DNA of 64,000 nucleotides from Methylomonas aurea (GTDB lineage Bacteria > Pseudomonadota > Gammaproteobacteria > Methylococcales > Methylomonadaceae). The notes under the pieces are model-generated. The model did not search any database and was not told the origin of the DNA. It was given only the letters and a program-made list of their open reading frames with translations. Shown piece after piece: positions 1 to 10,237 of this stretch. Location: the NCBI RefSeq assembly GCF_024505045.1, contig NZ_JANIBM010000022.1, positions 1 to 64,000 on the forward strand. Reading direction: 5' to 3'. The first letter of the stretch is position 1; each line of letters opens with the position of its first letter. The translations under genes and the position numbers were made by a program.

Positions 1-253
1 CCGCGGCGCTAGCGTTTCGCCGCGGCCGGACTCGGCACGCTTTGTTTTCAACACCATCCCGACTATCCGAAAATTCGCTTTCGGAAAACTCCTTTCGGCA
101 CGGCCAAAACCCTGAGCCATCGAAAAAATCCGCGCACTGTTTCAAACATTTGCCAACCGCCAGAATCTTTAATTTAAATACCCTATTCGGCTAACAGACT
201 TTTTCGGTATTACGGCGTATGTTTTCGCCATTTTCAACCGCCAGGAGAACGCC
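1..253. other. non-coding left edge with inverted repeat
   Basis: No convincing gene is visible in this stretch. The first 25 bases form a perfect 8-bp inverted repeat (CCGCGGCG at 1-8 against CGCCGCGG at 18-25, loop of 9), which may be the tail of a terminator or repeat that extends past the window edge. The rest is AT-richer than the neighbouring genes and presumably carries the promoter of the small gene at 254; I could not pick out a confident -35/-10 pair. Confidence 0.4.
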
Positions 254-475
254 ATGTCAGAGCCTCCCTTAGCCGCCCATTCGATCACGTTATCCGAACA
301 GATCAATCAGAATTTTTTTATGCATAAAGGTTACGAAGTATTCGCCAATTTAAAATCGCACGACGCCGTCTCGCTGTTCGATTCTTACTTTTTACCGCAA
401 AAAACCATTGCCTCGTCAATTACCCACCAGCCTTGCCAAATCAGTTTTATCGGCAAGTTTCTAAAGCTGGGCTGA
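254..475 (+). CDS. small hypothetical protein (73 aa)
   Basis: A short reading frame with a good ribosome binding site (AGGAG about 6 bases before the ATG). It is followed 11 bases after the stop by a strong hairpin, so it has the outline of a real single-gene transcript. The product is soluble, has no signal peptide or membrane segment, and matches no family I recognise. It contains one Cys and several Phe/His residues. Codon use is less GC-biased than in the following gene. It could be a lineage-specific small protein or a chance frame; the RBS and hairpin favour a gene. Confidence 0.5.
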   Translation: MSEPPLAAHSITLSEQINQNFFMHKGYEVFANLKSHDAVSLFDSYFLPQKTIASSITHQPCQISFIGKFLKLG

Positions 476-486
476 CATAATCGGAA

Positions 487-516
487 GCCGGCCTGTCTTA
501 CTCAAGATAGGCCGGC
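487..516. terminator. strong hairpin after small gene
   Basis: GCCGGCCT at 487-494 pairs perfectly with AGGCCGGC at 509-516, extended inward by TCTT/AAGA around a four-base loop. No T tract follows, so it is either a weak intrinsic terminator or a 3'-end stabilising hairpin for the gene ending at 475. Confidence 0.5.
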
Positions 517-637
517 CATTCTCGCCTTTCGGCATACTGCCGATTCTCCGTTTCCCGCCGGCCAAATCTATTGACACATTTCTGACATATTCGCTGTCTA
601 GAATTCGCGCCATACCGTTTATTCTGGACTCCATTCG

Positions 638-2359
638 ATGATCGACGCCGAACGCATACTGCATGAAACCTACCCCGACTTCAAATTAGGCAAGGACAAC
701 ACATTGGTGGTGAAAGCGTTGAAAAAGCTGATCCACGAAGACGATTTCAACGACGTGATCCGCAAAAACCAGCACTTACGCGGCTTTGCGTTTTTAGACA
801 AACTGCTGAAATATTTCAACTTCAGTTACCAGGTCGGTAACGATTCCTATAACAACATTCCGGCCGAAGGCCGGCTGATCATCGTTGCCAACCACCCGAT
901 CGGCACGCTGGACGGGCTGGCCTTAGTCAAACTGATCCGCTCGGTCCGGCCCGACGTACGCATTGTCGCCAACCGCGTGTTATCGCACATGGAACCGTTG
1001 CAATCGATCTTCCTGCCGGTCGACGTACTGTCCGAAAAAAAGAAGTTCAAGGATGTGTACAAGACCATGATCGACGCGTTGGAAAACGAAGAAGCCGTGA
1101 TTTTTTTTCCGGCCGGAGAAGTCTCGCGCATCACGCCCAAGGGTATCCGCGACGGCGCCTGGCAAAGCGGATTCGTCAAACTGGCGCGCAAAACCCAGTC
1201 GCCGGTACTGCCGATTTATATCAAAGCCAAGAATTCGGCCTTGTTTTATAGCGCCTCGACGCTTTACAAACCGCTGGGCACGATGTTGTTGGTCAAGGAA
1301 ATGTTCAACAAAAAAGGCCAGGAAATCAAATTTCTGGTCGGTGCGCCGGTGCCGTTCCAAGCGCTCGCCGACAGCACGGAAACCAACAAACAACTCAGCC
1401 AGCGCTTTCGCAAACATGTGCAAAACCTGGGCAAGAAAAACAAGGCGCCGCTGTTCGATACCGTCGCCACCGTGGTGCATCCGTCCGATACCAAGGCGGT
1501 CAAAAAGGCCTTGTTCCAGTCCCGCCTATTGGGCGAAACCCGCGACGGCAAAAAGATTTTTTTGTACCAGTTCCGCGATGACTGCCCGGTGATGCAGGAG
1601 ATTGCCCGGCTGCGGGAATTGACCTTCCGCACCGTGGAAGAAGGCACCGGCCTTGCCCTGGACTTGGATAAGTTCGATATCTATTACAGCCACATCGTGT
1701 TGTGGGACGACAACGATCTGGAAATCGTCGGCGCCTACCGCATCGGCGACGGCCCGGCTATCATGGCCAGCCACGGCATCGACGGTTTTTACACGCAAAC
1801 CCTGTTCGATTTGCGCGGCGAGCTCGTCGACTACTTGCCCAACAGCATCGAACTGGGCCGCAGCTTCGTCCAACCGCGTTATTGGGGCCAACATAGTCTG
1901 GATTATTTATGGTACGGCATCGGCGCTTATTTGCGGGAACGGTCGGACATCAAGTACCTGTTCGGCCCGGTCAGCATCAGCAACGCCTACCCGCACGCCG
2001 CCAAAGAATTGATCATCGGCTTTTACCGCCAGCAATTCGGTGCCGAGCCGCATCAAACCAAAGCACGCAAGCCGTTCGTCATTTCCGAGGCCGGTCAGGC
2101 CTTCGCCGCGAGCGAATTCAATGCCGACTACTCGACCAGTTTCAAGGTACTGAACAGCGAATTGAAAAAACTCGGCGTCAAAGTGCCGACGCTTTACAAA
2201 CAATACGTGGAATTGTGTGTCGATAAAGGCTGCCATTTCATCGATTTCAACATCGACCCGGACTTCAACAATTGCATCGACAGCCTGATCATGGTCGAAG
2301 TCGACAAAATCGCACCGAAAAAACGCCAGCGTTATATCGAAAAATCGTTGGCCGGCTAA
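638..2359 (+). CDS. olsF: two-domain acyltransferase, OlsF-like ornithine lipid synthase
   Basis: The N-terminal half is a PlsC-type lysophospholipid acyltransferase with the histidine motif NHPIGTLDG (85-93; H86, D92) and the later block FFPAGEVSR (156-164). The C-terminal half (about 300-480) is an OlsB/hemolysin-type GNAT-like N-acyltransferase with IELGRSFVQPRYWG (404-417). OlsB-like enzymes put a 3-hydroxyacyl chain on the ornithine amino group, and OlsA-like enzymes then esterify that hydroxyl. Fusions carrying both activities are known as OlsF. The product would be a phosphorus-free membrane lipid, made at the inner membrane. It is followed 24 bases later by an M14 peptidase gene and may be co-transcribed. 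The family assignment is firm; the exact substrate amino acid is inferred. Confidence 0.8.
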   Translation: MIDAERILHETYPDFKLGKDNTLVVKALKKLIHEDDFNDVIRKNQHLRGFAFLDKLLKYFNFSYQVGNDSYNNIPAEGRLIIVANHPIGTLDGLALVKLIRSVRPDVRIVANRVLSHMEPLQSIFLPVDVLSEKKKFKDVYKTMIDALENEEAVIFFPAGEVSRITPKGIRDGAWQSGFVKLARKTQSPVLPIYIKAKNSALFYSASTLYKPLGTMLLVKEMFNKKGQEIKFLVGAPVPFQALADSTETNKQLSQRFRKHVQNLGKKNKAPLFDTVATVVHPSDTKAVKKALFQSRLLGETRDGKKIFLYQFRDDCPVMQEIARLRELTFRTVEEGTGLALDLDKFDIYYSHIVLWDDNDLEIVGAYRIGDGPAIMASHGIDGFYTQTLFDLRGELVDYLPNSIELGRSFVQPRYWGQHSLDYLWYGIGAYLRERSDIKYLFGPVSISNAYPHAAKELIIGFYRQQFGAEPHQTKARKPFVISEAGQAFAASEFNADYSTSFKVLNSELKKLGVKVPTLYKQYVELCVDKGCHFIDFNIDPDFNNCIDSLIMVEVDKIAPKKRQRYIEKSLAG

Positions 2360-2383
2360 GCCGCGCCGTCTGCAGACAGCCCC

Positions 2384-3400
2384 ATGAAACAACGTTCATT
2401 TCCGGAACTGGAGCAGTTGGAAGCGATTGCCGCCCGCTTGGGCAATCGTGCCCGGTACGAGATCGTCGAAACCGTCGAACACGCCGGCCGCCGGTTCCCG
2501 ATCCACTGCCTGACGATAGGCTCCAGCGCGGCGGACGTGCCGGTGCTGGCCTACTTCGGCGGCGTACACGGCCTGGAAAAAATCGGTTCCGAAGTGATCT
2601 TGGCCTATCTCCATACGCTGTGCGAATTGCTGGACTGGGACGAAGAATTGAACCAACGTTTAAGTAAAGCCCGCCTCGTGTTCATGCCGCTGGTCAATCC
2701 GGTCGGCGTGTTTCGCGGGACGCGCTGCAACGGCCGCGGCGTGGACCTGATGCGCAATTCGCCGATCGAAAGCGACGGCAATACCCGCTTATACAGCGGC
2801 CAGCGCCTCAGCCCGAAACTGCCCTGGTACCGCGGCGACGAATCCAAAATGGAAAAGGAAGCCCAGGCGCTATGCCGGGTGGTACACCGCCATCTGTTCG
2901 ACGCACCGCTGGCGATTGCCGTCGACTTGCATTCCGGCTTCGGTATTCACGACCGCCTGTGGTTTCCGTACGCGTCCAGGCAAACGCCCTACCCCGATCT
3001 GGCCGATGCCTATGCCTTAAAGCGCTTGTTCGACCGCTGCTACCCGCACCATTTTTATAAAATCGAGCCGATGAGCCAGGAATACGTGATCAGCGGCGAT
3101 TTATGGGATTACCTGTACGACGACTTCACCGACCGCTATCGGCAACGCAAACTGTTTTTACCCCTAACGTTGGAGATGGGTTCCTGGCTCTGGCTGCGGA
3201 AAAGCCCGACCCATTTATTTCAACGCCACGGCTTATTCCATCCGCTGTTACCGCACCGCCAACAACGCATATTGCGTCGGCATTTAACGCTGTTCGACTT
3301 CCTGTTTCGTTGCCTGTTATATCCAGGGCAATGGGCGAAACTCGATACTCAACAGGCGGACGAAAACCGGCGCCGAGCCCTGGAGCTATGGTATGGCTAG
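2384..3400 (+). CDS. M14-family zinc carboxypeptidase-like protein
   Basis: A 338-residue soluble protein with the zinc-binding HxxE (H62, E65), a downstream NPxG block, the substrate-binding Arg-Asn region (GVDLMRN, R124), the third zinc ligand in DLHSG (H183) and a candidate catalytic Glu in LTLEMGSW (E264). This layout fits metallocarboxypeptidase M14 and the related succinylglutamate desuccinylase-like amidohydrolases. There is no signal peptide, so it acts in the cytoplasm. The substrate cannot be read from the sequence. The gene overlaps the following hydrolase by 8 bases, indicating translational coupling. Confidence 0.8.
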   Translation: MKQRSFPELEQLEAIAARLGNRARYEIVETVEHAGRRFPIHCLTIGSSAADVPVLAYFGGVHGLEKIGSEVILAYLHTLCELLDWDEELNQRLSKARLVFMPLVNPVGVFRGTRCNGRGVDLMRNSPIESDGNTRLYSGQRLSPKLPWYRGDESKMEKEAQALCRVVHRHLFDAPLAIAVDLHSGFGIHDRLWFPYASRQTPYPDLADAYALKRLFDRCYPHHFYKIEPMSQEYVISGDLWDYLYDDFTDRYRQRKLFLPLTLEMGSWLWLRKSPTHLFQRHGLFHPLLPHRQQRILRRHLTLFDFLFRCLLYPGQWAKLDTQQADENRRRALELWYG

Positions 3401-4172
3401 CGGCGTCGGTCGGGATTGGTTGCTGTTACGCGGCCTGTGCCGGGAAAACGGCCATTGGGGCGAGTTTCCCAGCCTGCTGCAATCCGCTTTTCCCGGTTCG
3501 AGCGTAAGCTGCCTGGATTTGCCGGGCGCCGGCACCTGCCATCGGGAGGCCAGTCCGCAACGGATTGAATTGATTACCGAATTAGTGCGCCAGCGGGCGG
3601 CGGCAAACGGATTATTGGAGCGGCCGACCACGATTCTGGCCATGTCGTTAGGCGGCATGGTGGCTTGGGAATGGTTGCAGCGTTATCCGGACGACATCGC
3701 CGGCGTTGCGCTACTGAATACCAGCTTCGCCGGGCTCAGCCCGTTCTTCCACCGGCTGCGCTGGCAGAGTTACCGGCGGTTTCTGCAAATTTTGCTGGAA
3801 AAGGATATATACCGCAGAGAGTTATCGATTATCCGTCTGACCAGCAACCGCCGCGAATCCGATCACGAATTGGCTGCAATCTGGGCGAATATTCAGCAAC
3901 AACGGCCGGTCACGATCAGAAATGCGCTGCGCCAGCTATGCGCAGCGTCGCGCTATCGCCCGGCTCCTTACAGAAACCAAGCGCCGGTGTTATTGTTGAG
4001 CGGTAAAGGCGACAGAATCGTCGCCGAGAAATGTTCGAAAGCCATCCATAGTCGCTGGAATATTCCTTTGCTTAGCCACCCTTGGGCCGGTCACGACCTG
4101 ATACTGGACGACGGAATTTGGGTGGCTAAGTGCCTACAGGAGTGGACGCAACAGCTATCCGAAATTACTTGA
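3393..4172 (+). CDS. alpha/beta-fold hydrolase
   Basis: A 259-residue alpha/beta hydrolase. The nucleophile elbow is AMSLGGM (S85), the acid is probably D207 in GKGDRIV, and the histidine is H234 in AGHD, giving a complete triad in the right order. The N-terminus is a little short for the fold and lacks a clear HG oxyanion motif near residue 13, where RG is found. It overlaps the M14 gene by 8 bases, so the two form an operon and may act on the same substrate class (ester or amide). The 3' end overlaps the convergent H-NS-like gene by 8 bases. Substrate unknown. Confidence 0.8.
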   Translation: MASGVGRDWLLLRGLCRENGHWGEFPSLLQSAFPGSSVSCLDLPGAGTCHREASPQRIELITELVRQRAAANGLLERPTTILAMSLGGMVAWEWLQRYPDDIAGVALLNTSFAGLSPFFHRLRWQSYRRFLQILLEKDIYRRELSIIRLTSNRRESDHELAAIWANIQQQRPVTIRNALRQLCAASRYRPAPYRNQAPVLLLSGKGDRIVAEKCSKAIHSRWNIPLLSHPWAGHDLILDDGIWVAKCLQEWTQQLSEIT

Positions 4173-4482
4173 TTTCGAATTCGGATTTATCGTGGCCCGC
4201 GGCTAGCAGTTCCTGCATCCATTTCGGCGCCAGTCCTCTGCCCGACCATGTCAACGTCGCATTATTCGGGTTACGATATCTCGCCGCCACTTTGGAAATT
4301 TTTCTTTCCGATTTTTTATCGCCATCGTGGATATCGACCACCACGCCGATAGACGCAGCCAATTCCTTAATTTGAGCGATAACTTCTTTACGTTTACTAG
4401 ACTGCCTTTCTTTCAAGGCTTTTTCGGCATTATCGATAACGGCTTGTAACTCGGCTTCGGATAGTTTATTAAAATCAGTCAT
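4165..4482 (-). CDS. H-NS family nucleoid-associated protein
   Basis: The start at 4482 (MTDFNKLSE) is preferred because GAGGA lies just upstream; a further in-frame ATG at 4512 has no such site. The N-terminal 60 residues are a charged coiled-coil oligomerisation region. The C-terminus carries the DNA-binding core of the H-NS/StpA class, with the residues TWSGRG followed by PKWM. Such proteins bind curved AT-rich DNA and silence acquired genes. At about 105 residues it is slightly shorter than enterobacterial H-NS, typical of the compact H-NS-like proteins of other gammaproteobacteria. Monocistronic by appearance. Confidence 0.85.
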   Translation of the reverse strand: MTDFNKLSEAELQAVIDNAEKALKERQSSKRKEVIAQIKELAASIGVVVDIHDGDKKSERKISKVAARYRNPNNATLTWSGRGLAPKWMQELLAAGHDKSEFEIK

Positions 4483-4544
4483 ATTTTCCTCTTTAATGAA
4501 AAGACGGCACAAATTCTATCACTAACTTTTAGCGAAAAAAACTA

Positions 4545-5252
4545 TTATTCCGCGGATAATAAAAATTTCACTTCGGAGTATACCTTACCTTTCTTATCCG
4601 ACAACCTTACTTGCCACTCTCCGACATCCTTATACGATAAAATTCTACTGGACCACCCCTTGAAGCGCATATCTTTTAATTCCAATTGTTTATGTTGAAC
4701 CACCTGTTTGTTTCGCAACCACTCGTGGAATAACACTTGCCCTCCTAGGTTTCGAATCTCGGTAAAATAAAACAATTCCAGCGGTTTCCCTTTAACCACG
4801 GCAAACGCGCCTTGAACCGGTTGATCCGGTTCATTGTCTTTCAAGCGGGTATTCAGTGACGCCCTAATCACCCGGCGATCGAAAATAATAGCGACCGGAC
4901 TGCTGGCTTGCAGCCCAGCCTTGGTGTTATCAGGCGACGGCGGCACAGCCTTGGCGTCTACCTTATTATTAATATCCTTAGCCTCGGCCGCCGGCCGCTC
5001 CGGGACGATAGCGGCGGAATCCGGATTCGATTCCGGCTCTTGAACTTTTGCCGCCGGTTCGGTCTGAGTATTGCCGGCTTGGTCGGCTCGGCTGAACATA
5101 AAGTACAAAAACAGCAAAAATAGCACTAATAAAACCAAGGCAATAACGATTCTGCCAGTATGCCAAACAGTAATAGTCTGCGGCTCGATTGCCGGCTTTG
5201 CCGTTTTAGATTTATCGTAATTTATTTTGATAACGACTCTATTATCTGCCAT
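4545..5252 (-). CDS. DUF2914 domain membrane-anchored protein
   Basis: Residues 1-32 are cytoplasmic and basic, a single membrane segment follows (about 33-53), and then a Pro/Ala/Glu-rich linker. The C-terminal 110 residues form a DUF2914 domain (FDRRVIRASL through GEWQVRLSDKKGK), predicted periplasmic. DUF2914 is a small beta-rich domain of unknown role, often found in membrane-anchored or signalling proteins. The gene is divergent from sucA, with 130 bases between the starts holding both promoters. Function unknown. Confidence 0.75.
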   Translation of the reverse strand: MADNRVVIKINYDKSKTAKPAIEPQTITVWHTGRIVIALVLLVLFLLFLYFMFSRADQAGNTQTEPAAKVQEPESNPDSAAIVPERPAAEAKDINNKVDAKAVPPSPDNTKAGLQASSPVAIIFDRRVIRASLNTRLKDNEPDQPVQGAFAVVKGKPLELFYFTEIRNLGGQVLFHEWLRNKQVVQHKQLELKDMRFKGWSSRILSYKDVGEWQVRLSDKKGKVYSEVKFLLSAE

Positions 5253-5382
5253 GCCTTTTCCTTATTAATAAAAACCGAACCTATGCCAAAACCGCGAACC
5301 GGAACTGCAACCGGTGCTTGGTAATATAGCATTTTAGCTCTAACATAATTAACCCCACTTGCCGATAACCAGGACGTTTGCA

Positions 5383-8220
5383 ATGAGTAGCCTGCTTAAA
5401 GAATTCGAAGAGTCTTCCTCGCTGTACGGCGGCAACGCCCACTACGTCGAGTACTTGTACGAACAATACCTGAACGCCCCTGAGACCATAAACCCGAGTT
5501 GGCGCGCCCGCTTCGACGCAATCCGTAGCGGCTCGACCGAAGACACCCCGCACAGCGCCATCGTCGACCGCTTCGAAAAATTGGCTATCGCCGAACCCGG
5601 CAAACTAGCCCGGATGCAAGGCTTTACCGAGCAAAGCGTGAAGAAGCAATCCGCCGTGGCCCGTTTGATCAACCACTACCGGGTCAAAGGCCACCAAATC
5701 GCCGCCAACAACCCGCTACGCGGTTCGCCCACCGTCCCGGCCGATCTCGAGCCGCTGTATTACGGCTTGACCGAAGCCGATATGAGCACGCTTTTCGACA
5801 CCGGCGGTTTATGCGGCATCGATCGATTGCCGCTGAAAGCCATCCTGCAGACCTTGAAGGAGATCTACTGCGGCAGTATCGGCAGCGAATACATGCATAT
5901 CGTCGACGACGAATCCAAGCGTTGGATCAGAGACAAGTTGGAAGGCGCCAAGCCCGATTTCTCCAGCCATCCGGAAAAGCGCATCTGGCTGTTGAAGCTA
6001 TTAATCGCCGCCGAGGGTCTGGAGAAATTCCTGCACCGCAAATACGTCGGCCAAAAGCGTTTTTCGCTTGAAGGCGGCGAGTCGCTGATCCCGATTCTGG
6101 ACGAGTTGATCCAGCGCGCCGGCGAACACAAGGTGAAGGAAATCGTGATCGGCATGGCCCACCGTGGCCGGCTCAATGTTTTGATAAACATACTCGGCAA
6201 AAGCCCTGCCGTGTTGTTCGGCGAATTCGAAGGCACCCACACCTCATCGCCCGGCGTACTGACCGGCGACGTCAAGTACCACCAGGGTTTCTCGTCAAAC
6301 ATTGCCACGCCCGGCGGCCCGATTCACTTGACGTTGGCCTTCAATCCGTCGCATCTGGAGATCATCAACCCGGTCGTGGAAGGTTCGGTCAAAGCCCGCC
6401 AGGACCGACACGGCGTCGGCGGCATCGATGCGATCGTGCCGATTTTGATACACGGCGACGCGGCGTTTGCCGGCCAGGGCATCGTCATGGAGACGCTGAA
6501 CATGTCGGAGACGCGGGCGTTTTCCACCGGCGGCACCGTGCATATCGTCATCAACAACCAGATCGGCTTCACCACCAGCAATCCGTTCGACGCCCGCTCC
6601 ACCTTATATTGCACCGACGTGGCCAACATGATTCAGGCGCCGGTGTTCCACGTCAATGGCGACGATCCGGAGGCCGTGATTTTTATCACCCAACTTGCGC
6701 TGGATTACCGCAACACCTTTCATAAAGACGTGGTAATTGATTTGATTTGCTACCGCCGCCACGGCCATAACGAAGCCGACGAGCCGGCTGCTACTCAGCC
6801 CATGATGTACAAAGCGATTCGCGACCACCTGACGCCGCCGCAAATTTACGCGCAGAAATTGATCGTCGACGGCGTCATCGACGAGGCCGGCGTGCACCAA
6901 CTGGAACAGCATTATTTGCAGCAGTTGAACGAAGGCTTGCCGGTTTCGCGGCCGATTATCGAAAACAAGGCCTATTCTTACTCGGCACGCTGGGAACGGT
7001 TTCTGAACAAACATTGGGACATGCCGGCCGACACCTCGGTATCCCTGGATCGGATTCAGTTCTGCAACCAACGCCTGCAATCTTTACCGGAGGGTTTCGA
7101 ATTGCATCCGCGCGTGGCTAAGGTCATGGAAGACCGCAACAAAATGGCGGCCGGAGAAATGCCGATGGATTGGGGCTTTGCCGAAAACATGGCTTATGCC
7201 ACCGTGTTGATGGACGGTTACGACTTGCGTCTGACCGGCCAGGACATCGGCCGCGGCACGTTTTCCCACCGCCACGCCATTCTGCTGAACCAGGCCAACG
7301 GCGAAAATTACATACCGCTGAAGCATTTGGCCGAAAACCAGGGCCGGGCGCAAATTTTCAACTCACTGCTATCGGAAGCCGGCGTACTGGGCTTCGAATA
7401 CGGCTACAGCTCGACCGAACCGAACAAGCTGGTAATTTGGGAAGCCCAATTCGGCGACTTCGCCAACGGCGCCCAAGTCGTGATCGACCAATTCATCAGC
7501 TCCGGCGAAACCAAATGGGGCAAACTCAGCGGCTTGGTAATGCTGTTGCCGCACGGTTTCGAAGGCCAAGGCCCCGAGCATTCCTCGGCCCGCCTGGAAC
7601 GCTATCTGCAATTATGCGCCGACCAGAATATCCAGGTGTGCGTACCGACCACCCCGGCCCAAATTTTCCATTTGCTGCGCCGGCAAGTGGTGCGCGAATA
7701 CCGCAAGCCGCTGATTGTGATGAGTCCGAAAAGCCTGCTGCGCCATAAACTGGCGGTGTCGGAGCTGGGCGAATTGGTTAACGGCGAATTTCAGACCGTG
7801 ATCGGCGAACTGGACGATATCGACCCGTTTCACGTCACCCGCTTGATTCTATGCGCCGGCAAGGTTTACTACGACCTGCTGGAGACCCGCCGCGCCGACA
7901 ATCTGCAACACGTCGCGATCGTTCGCATCGAACAACTGTATCCGTTCCCAAACGACCGTTTCAAACAGGAGATTGACAAATTCCCCAATCTGGAACAAAT
8001 CTACTGGTGCCAGGAGGAACCTAAAAACCAAGGCGCCTGGTACCAAAGCAAACACCATTTCTTCGACTTGGTGGATAACAATATTCCGATTCATTATGCC
8101 GGCCGCCCGCCGTGCGCAGCACCGGCCGTGGGCAATTACAAAACCCACTTACAAGAACAACGTGCGGTAGTTCATGCCGCTCTCTATGGAAACAACGAAG
8201 GAAACAAACATGAGCTTTGA
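5383..8220 (+). CDS. sucA: 2-oxoglutarate dehydrogenase E1 component
   Basis: A 945-residue thiamine diphosphate-dependent E1 subunit that decarboxylates 2-oxoglutarate and passes the succinyl group to the E2 lipoyl domain. Recognisable blocks are the N-terminal [16 protein letters not shown] segment that binds the complex core, GMAHRGRLN, the ThDP-binding GDxAF...N region ([19 protein letters not shown]) and [15 protein letters not shown]. The start at 5383 (MSSLLKEF) has AGGA upstream and fits family N-termini better than an ATG 24 bases earlier. The stop overlaps the sucB start. Full length and intact. No lpd (E3) gene follows, so that subunit must be encoded elsewhere. Confidence 0.97.
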   Translation: MSSLLKEFEESSSLYGGNAHYVEYLYEQYLNAPETINPSWRARFDAIRSGSTEDTPHSAIVDRFEKLAIAEPGKLARMQGFTEQSVKKQSAVARLINHYRVKGHQIAANNPLRGSPTVPADLEPLYYGLTEADMSTLFDTGGLCGIDRLPLKAILQTLKEIYCGSIGSEYMHIVDDESKRWIRDKLEGAKPDFSSHPEKRIWLLKLLIAAEGLEKFLHRKYVGQKRFSLEGGESLIPILDELIQRAGEHKVKEIVIGMAHRGRLNVLINILGKSPAVLFGEFEGTHTSSPGVLTGDVKYHQGFSSNIATPGGPIHLTLAFNPSHLEIINPVVEGSVKARQDRHGVGGIDAIVPILIHGDAAFAGQGIVMETLNMSETRAFSTGGTVHIVINNQIGFTTSNPFDARSTLYCTDVANMIQAPVFHVNGDDPEAVIFITQLALDYRNTFHKDVVIDLICYRRHGHNEADEPAATQPMMYKAIRDHLTPPQIYAQKLIVDGVIDEAGVHQLEQHYLQQLNEGLPVSRPIIENKAYSYSARWERFLNKHWDMPADTSVSLDRIQFCNQRLQSLPEGFELHPRVAKVMEDRNKMAAGEMPMDWGFAENMAYATVLMDGYDLRLTGQDIGRGTFSHRHAILLNQANGENYIPLKHLAENQGRAQIFNSLLSEAGVLGFEYGYSSTEPNKLVIWEAQFGDFANGAQVVIDQFISSGETKWGKLSGLVMLLPHGFEGQGPEHSSARLERYLQLCADQNIQVCVPTTPAQIFHLLRRQVVREYRKPLIVMSPKSLLRHKLAVSELGELVNGEFQTVIGELDDIDPFHVTRLILCAGKVYYDLLETRRADNLQHVAIVRIEQLYPFPNDRFKQEIDKFPNLEQIYWCQEEPKNQGAWYQSKHHFFDLVDNNIPIHYAGRPPCAAPAVGNYKTHLQEQRAVVHAALYGNNEGNKHEL

Positions 8221-9400
8221 TATTTTGGTACCCAGCCTACCCGAATCGGTGTCCGACGCCACGCTGGTCGCTTGGCACAAACAGACCGGGGAATGGGTCA
8301 ACGAAGGCGAAAATCTGGCCGACCTGGAAACCGACAAAGTGATTCTGGAAGTGCCGGCCCCGAAATCCGGAACGTTGGAAACCATCGTCGTCCAAGACGG
8401 CGAAACCGTGGTCGGCGGCCAGTTGCTGGCCAAGCTCGATCCGCAGAGCGCCAAGGCGGCCGCGCCGGCGGCAAAGCCTGAAGAAGCGCCGCTCAGCCCG
8501 TCGGTACGCAAATTGGTGGCCGAAAACGAACTCGACCCGACCTCGATTGCCGGCTCCGGCAAACACGGCCGGATTCTGAAGAGCGACGTACTGGACTATT
8601 TGCAGGAACAGCAAGCGCAGCCGGAACCGGCGCCCGCCGCCGCTGCGCCGACGGCAGATACCAGCCATTCTCCGCTTTCGGCGACGGCCATCGCCGCCTT
8701 GCGGCCTGAGCAACGGGTACCGATGACCCGATTGCGGGCCAAGGTCGCCGAGCGCCTGTTGCAGGCCCAACAAAACGCCGCAATGTTGACCACTTTCAAC
8801 GAAGTCAACCTGAAAGCGGTTATCGAATTGCGCAACCAATACAAAGACCGTTTCGAAGCCAAGCACAATATCAAACTCGGCTTCATGTCGTTTTTCGTCA
8901 AGGCCTCGATAGAAGCCTTGAAACGCTTCCCGGCCATCAACGCCTCGATCGACGGCAGCGACATCATCTACCACGGTTATTACGACATCGGTATCGCCGT
9001 CACGACCCAGCGCGGCCTGATCGTGCCGATTTTGCGCGATGCCGATCAGCTCGATTTCGCCGGTATCGAAAAAGGCATCCACGACTTCAGCAACAAGGCC
9101 CGCAACGGCTCGATCAGCGTCGAAGACCTCAGCGGCGGTACCTTTACCATCACCAATGGCGGCATCTTCGGCTCGATGCTGTCCACACCGATTTTAAACC
9201 CGCCGCAATGCGCGATTTTAGGCATGCACGCCATCAAGGACCGGCCGGTGGTTGAGAACGGCGAAATCGTGATCCGCCCCATCATGTACCTGGCCTTGTC
9301 TTACGACCATCGCCTGGTGGACGGCAAGGAAGCGGTGCAATTCCTCGGCATCATCAAAGAATGTCTGGAGGCCCCGGCGCACCTGTTACTCAACATCTAG
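8210..9400 (+). CDS. sucB: 2-oxoglutarate dehydrogenase E2, succinyltransferase
   Basis: Begins at 8210 ([13 protein letters not shown]) after GAAGGA, overlapping the end of sucA by 11 bases. The N-terminal lipoyl domain has the lipoylated lysine in [10 protein letters not shown]. An Ala/Pro-rich linker follows, then a peripheral subunit-binding domain ([18 protein letters not shown]... GRILKSDV) and the catalytic acyltransferase domain ending in [13 protein letters not shown] with the active-site His. The length of about 396 residues is normal. It forms the core of the complex with SucA and is clearly co-translated with it. Confidence 0.97.
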   Translation: MSFDILVPSLPESVSDATLVAWHKQTGEWVNEGENLADLETDKVILEVPAPKSGTLETIVVQDGETVVGGQLLAKLDPQSAKAAAPAAKPEEAPLSPSVRKLVAENELDPTSIAGSGKHGRILKSDVLDYLQEQQAQPEPAPAAAAPTADTSHSPLSATAIAALRPEQRVPMTRLRAKVAERLLQAQQNAAMLTTFNEVNLKAVIELRNQYKDRFEAKHNIKLGFMSFFVKASIEALKRFPAINASIDGSDIIYHGYYDIGIAVTTQRGLIVPILRDADQLDFAGIEKGIHDFSNKARNGSISVEDLSGGTFTITNGGIFGSMLSTPILNPPQCAILGMHAIKDRPVVENGEIVIRPIMYLALSYDHRLVDGKEAVQFLGIIKECLEAPAHLLLNI

Positions 9401-9453
9401 CTCGTCGGCGCCGGCCCACTCTGCGTTCGGCGCCAACTTTGGACCCTACTGAC

Positions 9454-10101
9454 ATGCGCTACACCATCATCCCCGTCACCGCCTACCAGCAAAACTGCAC
9501 CCTACTCTTCTGCGAACAAACCCATAAAGCCGCCCTAGTCGATCCGGGCGGCGACATCGATTTGTTGCTGAGTGAAGTAAAAAAGCAAGGAGTCGAACTG
9601 GAGGCCTTACTGTTGACCCACGGCCATCTGGATCATGTCGGCGGCACGGCGGAATTGGCCGCCAAGTTGTCGCTACCGATCATCGGGCCGCAGCGAGAAG
9701 ACGACTTCTGGATCAAATTATTACCGGAACAATGCCGCATGTTCGGCTTCCCGGAATCGGCCGGCTTCACGCCGCAGCGCTGGCTTAACGACGGCGACAC
9801 GGTCACGGTCGGCAACGAAGTACTACAGGTCATCCACTGCCCCGGGCATACCCCCGGCCATGTGGTGTTTTTCAGCGAAACGGAACGGCTGGCGCTGGTT
9901 GGCGACGTCTTGTTCAAAGGCTCGATCGGCCGCACCGATTTTCCGAAAGGCGACCACCAAACCCTGATCGATTCTATCGTCAACAAACTCTGGCCGCTGG
10001 GAGAAGACATCAAATTCATTCCCGGCCACGGCCCGATGTCGACCTTCGGCGCCGAAATGCGCAGCAACCCTTACGTCGGCCGTTACGCCATTTCGTCTTG
10101 A
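9454..10101 (+). CDS. MBL-fold hydrolase, glyoxalase II-like
   Basis: Start at 9454 (MRYTIIPVTAYQQNC). A 215-residue metallo-beta-lactamase fold protein with THGHLDH (HxHxDH), a later metal ligand in HCPGHTPGH, an Asp in GDVLFKGSIGRTD and the last His in IPGHGP. This is the short YcbL/type II glyoxalase subgroup, which hydrolyses S-lactoylglutathione-like thioesters. It lacks the longer C-terminal glutathione-binding domain of classical GloB. Its location 53 bases after sucB suggests possible read-through, but no shared pathway is evident. Confidence 0.85.
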   Translation: MRYTIIPVTAYQQNCTLLFCEQTHKAALVDPGGDIDLLLSEVKKQGVELEALLLTHGHLDHVGGTAELAAKLSLPIIGPQREDDFWIKLLPEQCRMFGFPESAGFTPQRWLNDGDTVTVGNEVLQVIHCPGHTPGHVVFFSETERLALVGDVLFKGSIGRTDFPKGDHQTLIDSIVNKLWPLGEDIKFIPGHGPMSTFGAEMRSNPYVGRYAISS

Positions 10102-10149
10102 TCGCAGTAGCCGTCTAGTCGAACAGCAGCGGTTAAGGCTTTAGAGAAG

Positions 10150-10169
10150 GGTGCCGCCACGGCGGCACC
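10150..10169. terminator. perfect hairpin between convergent genes
   Basis: GGTGCCGCC at 10150-10158 and GGCGGCACC at 10161-10169 are perfect inverted repeats. They lie between the hydrolase ending at 10101 and the convergent gene ending at 10238. No T tract is present on either side, so it is only a plausible bidirectional 3'-end structure. Confidence 0.45.
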
Positions 10170-10237
10170 TGACAATGGGCAATCTGCTGAAACCGTCGCC
10201 ATTGGAACAGAACGAAGAGCGGATTGCCTCGGGAGAA

